From Hypomesus transpacificus (lineage: Eukaryota; Chordata; Actinopteri; Osmeriformes; Osmeridae): DNA of 64,000 nt. The notes below the pieces were generated by a model, which saw nothing but the letters and a program-made list of their open reading frames with translations, was not told the origin of the DNA and ran no database searches. Made by a program: the position numbers and the translations under genes. The stretch lies in assembly GCF_021917145.1 (NCBI RefSeq), contig NC_061062.1, positions 9,663,199 to 9,727,198 of the forward strand, written 5' to 3'. Position 1 is the stretch's first letter; each line of letters begins with the position of its first letter. This document shows positions 56,201-64,000 of this stretch, in pieces.

Positions 56201-57836
56201 CACACTCACACACACACACACAAGCACACACACTCATAGCCCCTGTAAATGCATCAGCAACAAGGGGCAGGTCATAAACAGATGGAGGGGTGTAGCATCT
56301 TATTTAACTGGCCTGTCTGGTTTTATGTTCTGTTCTGTGCTCTGGAGGGATTCGTTTAGGGAGATTTACGGGGGTGTCATGGGAAAATTGGTGGGGTAGG
56401 AGGCCGGTTTTCTCTCCTAATGGGTTGTGTGACCCTGAACTGTTCAAGGGCAGGGTGATCTATAGTAATTAATGACCAGCAGAGAGGTGTTGCTACCAGC
56501 CTTATCTCAACTTACGAGCTGCCATTAAACACACCAGCCCTAAGAGATGGAGCCGGGTTATTCCAAAGTAACAGAGTTACCTGTCACACTGTGTTTGTCC
56601 TCAGAATGCTGAGTCAAACCCACCCAAGGTTGTCTTGGGACACATTGATGGATGGTTGTGTCACAAGTGTGCTTGTTCCCACAGTGTCATGTCACCCACA
56701 AACACCAAGTTTGTCTCGAGATACAATGACTTGGGTTCACACTGAGCTGTAAGACTTAATGAGCCACATGCCTCTGCTCTCAGGACCTGAACACATGACA
56801 CAAGAAGAATAGACTAACTTTTTTCCACATAGCGGCTCTGGCAAACATATCTGGCCAGGTCAAAACCTCAACCTCTATCCCCTCTCCATGGTGGTGTGGT
56901 CAAAGTCAAGACGGGCACCTTATAAGGCCTTAAAAAGTGTAGGTGCCTCACCCTAAATCAAACCGTGTGTGTGTGTGGTTTCTGTGATAAATTGCTTTGC
57001 TATTCCAAGTGAAGTAAAGGGAAAAGCTTTGTTATTGATATCTGCTGAGAGTCCAGGGTGAGTAACACGGTAACACCGCAGAAATCAATATGGACCCACA
57101 CCTTTCAGATTTGGGGGAGCAAGTGAGGGGGGGAGGGAGGGGCGAGCGGTGCAACAGAATAACATTGCACCTCCTGCTGGGAGACTCTCCTGAGGTACAG
57201 ATCAACGCAAGGTTTCAAAGTGAGGAGCAATGCATTATGGGTCAAGGTCAGAAAACAGACCAGGGTGGTGCATATGTGGGCATCGACACGTTCATTTAGA
57301 TGTTCATGGAAGAAGGTTCCATTCTACCACATGATCACTATGTTTATGGTCTATCCATTTGGTTTTTGGAAAGACAGCTTAGACTCACTTTTTCTCTTAG
57401 CTTATTTTTAACTGACTAATTAAAGCCAATCATTCCATCCCGTCAACAGTATTCACACAGACACACACACACACGCAAATCTCACAGAGTATAGCTAGCT
57501 GCTTGCTGACTCTTCCTTCACTTTTTCATCAGCTTGCATCATCAGCACACATCAGCCAGAGATAGATCTGACAGATGCTGTCACCTATTATGGAGGATAA
57601 AACTCTCTCAGAAACCCCTCAGCTCACCACACTGTTCTTAACATGATCCTATAGAGACATTCTTTGTTTTTTTTTTATCGATTTCTATGACTGGTAAGAA
57701 GGAAGCCTTGATGAGTAATGCATAAAATGATGGTGACTGATGTACTTCCGGTATCCTGTCTGTGTGCGGTGGACATCTACATATTCCTATTTTCTTTGTG
57801 AACCCTGAAAGGCTTCTGGTCTCTGTTTACATATTT
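53252..57836. other. Non-coding region, no gene recognised
   Basis: Includes short CA and poly-C tracts (53614, 55929, 56206) and a complex block at about 54060-54240 that resembles conserved non-coding DNA in composition. No splice-supported frame. Confidence 0.45.
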
Positions 57837-57840
57837 CCTT

Positions 57841-58042
57841 TTACATTTACATTTACATTTAGTCATTTGGCAGACGCTCTTACCCAGAGCGACTTACAGT
57901 AAGTACAGGGACATTCCCCCCGAGGCAAGTAGGGTGAAGTGCCTTGCCCAAGGACACAACATCATGTGGCGCGGCAGGGAATCGATCCGCCAACCTTCTG
58001 ATTACTAGCCCGACTCCCTCACTGCTCAGCCATCTAACTCCC
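57841..58042 (-). mobile_element. tRNA-derived SINE (V-SINE-like), copy 4, minus strand
   Basis: Reads on the minus strand from GGGAGTTAGATGGCTGAGCAG through GCCAACCTTCTGATT-type head, CCTTGGGCAAGGCAC and TAAGTCGCTCTGGGTAAGAGC to the AAATGTAAATGTAAATGTAA tail. CCTTTTA occurs on both sides (57837-57843 and 58041-58047). Confidence 0.85.
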
Positions 58043-61000
58043 TTTTAATGCTTGTCTGTCAATCCCACTGTCTATACAATGCATCAGATTATGATATGAA
58101 CCTAAATAGAATGACCTACCGATGCACATCTCTCTTTCCTTTCCCTCCAGGTCCCCTGGCGTCCCGTCTCCGCTGCTGTGCAAATGGATTAATCTTGTAA
58201 CTTGGAGTCTGGGGGGAGGGGAAAGTGGTGTGCACATGTCAGACAGACTGAAATATGCATGTGTGAGTGTTCATGTGTCACTATGTGTGTGTATGTGTGT
58301 GTGTGTATGTGTGTATGTATGTGTGGAAGGAAAAGATAGCACACAAAGAAAGAGAAAGCACATTGTTTTTAGGTGATGCTGAGATTTACATGGATTGCAT
58401 GCGTGACAGTATGTATGTGGGTTTCTGACAGGGATGGATGTAGAGAGAGAGAGAGAGACAACAGGAAAAGAGGGACTCATATACCAGGCTAGGTTCTGGC
58501 GAATGAGTCCTTTGCATTTCTGCCCACTCAGGCGAAAACACCAGCGCTTCATATGGAGTCCCAAAATAGAGAGATCTCCATTAATAAAACATGAACCTGC
58601 TGTACAACTTCTCCTTCCAGTATCCCTGCAGGAGAGAGGGAGAACAGCCATGATGAGAAGAGCCCGTGCCAGGTCCTTTTTAGACTAGGCTTGATCTCAC
58701 ATACAGCAATAATGGAAATATGCAAAGCCCAGCGTCACGAAGAAACAGTCAGAGCTTGGAACTCTCCAGAGCAACCCTGTTGTCAATTACATTTTATGGT
58801 CAAACAACCACATGCTATCATACATTATTCTGTCTCCCTGTCTCCCTGCCTTTTTCGGTTTATTCCCCCCTTCCCCCCCTCTTTCTGTCTTGCACTCGGA
58901 TTCTGTCTCCCTCTCTGTCTCCCTTTTTCCCCCTGTTGCCGGGCTGGCTGAAGAACGGCATCCGTGACAACGGCTAACCCGTTGCCATGACAATGCCATG
59001 ACAACAGTGATGGAATTTGTTTGCTCGGGGGAACTGATGAATGGAGAGGGGTTGCTGAACCTGAAGGACGGCACGTCAGTCAGCAGGTCTGGACTGGGAC
59101 TGATAAACGGCCCGGGACTTTGAAACGCAGACCGGCCCACATGTATTATTATTATATAAATATATATCTATTTTGCATTATGCCGCGCCGTTTGATTGTC
59201 CGTGTGGGAAATCTCCCAACTCTCCAAGCGGCCAGTCCAACCCTGTCAGTCAGTCACCCATGCCCCCCCCCCCCACCCATACCCTCCTAGAACCCCTTAC
59301 CCCTCCATCACACCTCAAGGTAATGGGCTGATCTGAAGGAAGAGAAAGATAGAGATCAGGGAGATTGCCAGTGTATAATTGCAGGTCCTCTATTAAGGTA
59401 TGCTGCCTCGCATACAAACAAGAGGACTAATGCTGAATGAGACTCATAGGGGGACGGAGAGAGAGAAAGAGAGAGAAAGCAATGCTATGGTGACAGTATG
59501 CCAGGAGCAGTGGCTTCTCTCTTCTAGAGTACAACCCTGCTGAGAGAACCAAACTCTCAGGACTCTCCACAGACTAGTCAGGCTCCACACCCCGGTGTCA
59601 GCAAGGCCCAAAGCCCCAGCACCGCACACAAACCACTCACCGAACCCACACACTCACCACACTCGTGCCATACTGGCTGCCCTCAGCAACTGAGGAATTG
59701 TGGGAGGCCAAGTCAGGCTGGGACTCGACGTGACATCACATCCATCATGGCCGCCTGTGGCCCAGCTGCCACCAGCTGTTGGACATTAAGCAAAGTGCAG
59801 GCGGATTTGGCTGAGCCAGTTATGGGATAACTCAATAACATTACTGTGTTAGCTGGGCCTGAGCTGTTTATTCCATAATGCACCGTGCTTTTACCGCAAC
59901 CTGCTGCCTGACTCTCAAGTGCTGCCGTACATCTCTAAGCTGATTATCCAGCCGCCACCAAGTTTATGGGCCTCAACAATTGGCCTCTGCCCATCAGTCA
60001 AGCCACACACCCCCCATTCTTCATGAAAATGAACGTCGACATGATATTGAAATGGCTTTATTATGTGTGTTGAGGTTTATTGGACTAGTCAGCATACAAA
60101 CCTGGGTTTTTAACCCGAGTGGATTTTCATAGCATGTGTTTTACACTAATGCTCTATGGTAAAGTGCCTTCTGGCATATGAAAACCACACGGTCTGCCAG
60201 CACCATTCTACTGCAGACTGCTTCACTGTAGCTGCCACAAAGGTGTCCATCAGCAAATCCATGGACCACACACACACACACACACACAATGTCTGGAAGT
60301 CGGGAAAACAGAAGCAAGATGTTGAAATGAGTTTGTTTGAAAGAAGCTGTGTGGTTTATTTGTGCAGAATGGCCCTTAATGTCCTACCCAGGCCCTTAAC
60401 CAACATCTCTCAGTCCCTCAGTTGGTGGAGGGTAGCTGTGTCCTATGTGTGTGTGTCACAGTGAAGGGGGTCACAAGGGGCTTTTGACAGTAATTGGTAG
60501 GGATTGTGGCGGCAGCTGTGGCCGAACCCAGGGGCAGAAAGGTAATAGCCTGACACCCCCCTCTCCCTATGTCCCCCCAAACCATCCCACCCGCTGGGCT
60601 CTTTACATCGAATCGAAAAAGGGTTAGGCCCTCTAGTCCCAGGTGCCACCCCCCTCAACATCCCCGCTTCCCTGGCTCGCTCGGCAATCAAACTCCCATC
60701 ACAAGCGTTAACTCGACCGTCTCTAGTTTCTCCGTCCATAGGCAAGGTGGAGAGGTTTGCGCTCTCATCCCTGTTCACGTCTCAGCTGTTTCTTTTGCCG
60801 TTTTCGTATGTTCCCGTCCTGATCGTGGAACACGCCGGAAGGCCTCTATTGTGGACGGGCACTCCTGTGGAGAGAGAGTGGGCCCGGCGGTACACATCTG
60901 TCTGTCTGCCTCCCTCGCCTCCCTCCTTCACTTGCTCTGTATAGAATCAGGCGCTTATAAATATCTTTTTGCAGGCTTTCCTCATCCCTCTTGACTTCAT

Positions 61001-61753
61001 CCTGTGCTTCACATCCTTCCCTTGGCTTGATTCTTCTTTCGTCTTTCTTCCTTCCTCTCGGGACGGTTCTTTTTTCCTCTGTTGAGGATGGAGTCTAGGA
61101 GCGTACACAACAAAGACAATAAACAGCACGCTAAGAGACATGACATGGTCTCATCATATATAAACAAACATATGCAAACATGCGACCAAATACACACATT
61201 CTCTGCTCCACTGGATGTGACGCATAGTACACGCAGAGATCAACAGAACAAGCAACCACATGTGAGCACATGTGTACACGCCATCCTCCATTATGGTAAC
61301 AAGTAAAAACTGTAGACTACAGTGTGAAAGATTCATTATGAAGAGCCCAGTAGGCATACATGTGGATGAGTAAGTCTGCATGTGTGGTGTGCGTATGAGT
61401 TAGTGTGTGTGTGTATATCGCGTGCGTATGAGTTAGTGTGTGTGTGTGTGCATGTATGTATGTACAAGTCTGTGTATGTGAGCGGATTTGATGTGTGTAC
61501 TTGTTTGTGTGCATTTCAGGTTTACCGTGTTTATATGTGTGTTTATATGCTTGTATGTGTGTGTGAGCAGTTGAGTGCACACACAGACCCGAGGGCCAGT
61601 TTCAGAGGGGGATGGTCCAGGGTCCAGAACAATCTGGGTCAGGGGCTAAATGGCCTCGCTGGACTGAGAGGCCTCACTGCTTCTGCACTATCATTATTTT
61701 CCCAGTCACACACTCAGCAGGAACAATCTGCACAAGGAAACAACTGAGCCTCC

Positions 61754-61925
61754 CATGAGCACACACACACTCACACACACGACATACACACACACACACA
61801 CACACACATGTGCACACTCAGACACACACGACATACACAAACGTGCACACTCACGTGCACACTCACACACGCGATATACATACACACACATGTTCACTCA
61901 CAAACGACGTACATGCACACGTGCA
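61754..61925. repeat. Interrupted (CA)n / ACACGACATACAC minisatellite-like region
   Basis: CA runs alternate with ACTCACACAC, GACATACACA and GTGCACACTC words, giving irregular higher-order repeats. Confidence 0.85.
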
Positions 61926-63479
61926 CAGAGTGGAGGAAGCTCAGTTACGACATCCCCTTTCCGAGAGGTCAAAGGTTACCATTACAAATGGCTCAGTCTC
62001 ACGTTCAACTATTCAAGAGCTCCACTAATCACGCTCCAACATTCCCAGCCCCCATTCTATCTCAAACTCCCCTCATTTATTTCCCATGTCCATAAATCTC
62101 AATAATGTAGCATGTTCTTTCCCTGGCATGGTGAAACTCACTTTCTGTTTCATCTGTGTTCACGTGAACTCACAAAAGGGCCCCAAAATGGACGTGTGAC
62201 CCTATTAACAGCCTTGTCCCCACAATTGGAAACAGTAACACCCATCATCCCAACCACCCCCCCCCCAGCCAACTGATCCCCTCTAACCCTCCCACCCTGC
62301 CCCCCAGTCCGCCCTGAGCCCGTGCCAATGTCTGCAGGAGGAATCTGATCTCCGTCCATCCCATTAACGTTCTCCAGATGTTCCCAGGCTGATATCCGAC
62401 ACCTCTGGCTCCTGAGCATCTCACCGGCCGGGAAAGACGTTCGTCCACAGACGAAGGATGGAGAGGAGGGCGAGAAAAAGAAGGCCAAATGTAAAGGGAT
62501 GTACAGGATGTTCTCAGAAAACAGAGGGAAATTCATGTCCAGCCTTAAAAGAACGTTTCCCCCCCCACTTCAAGTAAAGAGGGCTTTCAATCACATAAGG
62601 GAGAGAAAGGGAGAGTGGGATTTGGGAGGGGACACTGAGGGCAAGTGTGTGAACACAGAGGAAAGGGAATAGCTGAGGACAGTACAAGCACAGAGAGATA
62701 TAGGGATGAATAAGAGAAAAGAGAGAACGAAAGATAGGTCACGTGCGTTGTGTGAATACATACTGAGAAAAAGAGAGGGAGAGAGAAACACTGCGTGTGG
62801 GTGTCTGCGAGTACATGTGTGAGTCTGCCAGTGTGTTAGTGTGTGTGTGTGTACGTGTGTGCATCCCTGGGTGTGTGTTGAGCTGTGGTCCAGAGGAAGT
62901 CCTGGGACTTCACCCTTTGCTGGATGGCCATAGGAAACAGCCAGCCCCCTGGGTTTTCAGAAGGGAACTTGATACCTTTAATAAGTCCTCGCCCCCCTCG
63001 CCCCCTCCCCCCCACCACACTTAGGCCCTCAGAGAGAGGGCCCGATACCTAACACCACTGTCCCCCTGCACGGTCATGCTTCAAAGGCTCCACACAGAGA
63101 CCGGGTGCAGGGGCCTTAGCGCTAGGCGGCTAGCCGTTAGCCACAGAGTCAGTGCCTCGTAAACACAGCCGACATGTGAGAGAACACTGAGTTACTGGCT
63201 TCATAAACGTGTTAATGAGAGAGGGTGGCTGGTTAGAACTGGACCTCGGATTATCACTGGTTAGCGTGGGCAAGTGGTTGAAATCACTCAAATGTTGAGG
63301 TCAAACCAACCACCTATCGGGTAACGGAAGTGGGATTGTTCAAGTTTATGCCCATTTAGGAAAACAAAAGAATGGTTTAGAAGGGTTTTAAAAGAGCACT
63401 GAAAATAATACTTGATTATTGGAAGGTGTTAGGTGCTGCTTTACCTTTACAACACGTATGAGTCTTCTGACACGTAAGG

Positions 63480-63528
63480 GTGTGTGTGTGCGTGTCTACA
63501 TGTGTGCTTGTTAATGTGTGTGTGTGTC

Positions 63529-63575
<47 letters not shown>
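63480..63575. repeat. (GT)n microsatellite
   Basis: GT-rich with an uninterrupted block of about 20 GT units at about 63533-63574. Confidence 0.95.
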
Positions 63576-63577
<2 letters not shown>

Positions 63578-64000
63578 GTGAATGTGTGAGGCCTAAACAT
63601 GTTTCCACCACATTTTCCGCCCAGGACATTCCTTTGCCTGTTCCATATGAGCTGTGCACCATTCAGACCCATGTATCACATCAGCACATCCTGTGTTCGT
63701 GCACACGCCAAGCTCAGAGGGACAGCATGTACAGTCCTGAAGAGCATTAAGTGTCACACCGCACACATCCTCACTAACAGGAATGATGAGCTTCATCAGA
63801 ACTATCAATGGGAATATTAAGTCTGACCTTTGAGGTGAACAAGTGGTATATTGATGTTTTATAAGAAATATCCTGTCACCAAAGACATGAGCAGGAGAAA
63901 AACTCTTTCTCTCAATCTTTTCTCTCTCTCTCTTGCTCTTGATTTCTCTACCTCTATATCACTGCATCCTTAAGCTTCTGTTCAGAAAACTGGGTCTGCA

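Larger units (their letters stand above)
58043..64000. other. Non-coding, microsatellite-rich end of window
   Basis: Many GT/CA tracts, polypyrimidine and poly-C stretches. A block at about 59700-60010 is repeat-free and CNE-like. No exon or RNA gene supported. Confidence 0.45.

Noticed and set aside
61382-63750. Cys/Val- and Thr/His-rich frames
   Set aside because: Products of GT/CA microsatellites in different frames.

Overview
This is nuclear genomic DNA from a vertebrate, almost certainly a ray-finned (teleost) fish. The evidence is GT-AG split genes with short introns, tRNA-headed fish SINEs ending in the TAAATGACTAAATGTAA-type tail, a Tc1-like remnant, an RTE/Rex3-like LINE end, CA/CT microsatellites and an ISG12 (ifi27-like) cluster. 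Every exon was read by eye from splice sites and reading frame; no alignment was run.

The left half (1-34 kb) is a potassium-channel and cilia block. kcnk5 (TASK-2, + strand) enters with its first coding exon outside the window; its last four coding exons lie at 3398-6868, followed by a long 3' UTR. On the minus strand follow ldah (lipid-droplet hydrolase, six coding exons, 324 aa), a TALK-type two-pore channel (kcnk17-like, five exons, 299 aa) and kif6 (20 coding exons, 772 aa, all phases consistent). The kcnk5, kcnk17/16 and kif6 order matches the human 6p21 cluster; ldah is the extra gene.

The 34.2-37.1 kb stretch is transposon-derived. A giant fold-back element has two 632-bp arms that are reverse complements, built of nested palindromes, around a diverged direct duplication of the inner arm. 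Next to it is a 657-bp 5'-truncated LINE end with a 13-bp target-site duplication.

The 37.6-43.7 kb stretch is an interferon-stimulated ISG12 cluster. One gene lies on + (100 aa) and one on - (97 aa). A third copy on - has lost its ancestral start codon and one splice acceptor. Two decayed promoter/first-exon relics show that the array was once larger.

A marcksl1-like gene (two exons, 206 aa, minus) lies at 45.3-47.1 kb. The remaining ~16.5 kb shows no exon I can support. It is rich in microsatellites and polypyrimidine tracts, holds one minus-strand SINE, and includes several unique-sequence blocks that could be conserved non-coding elements.
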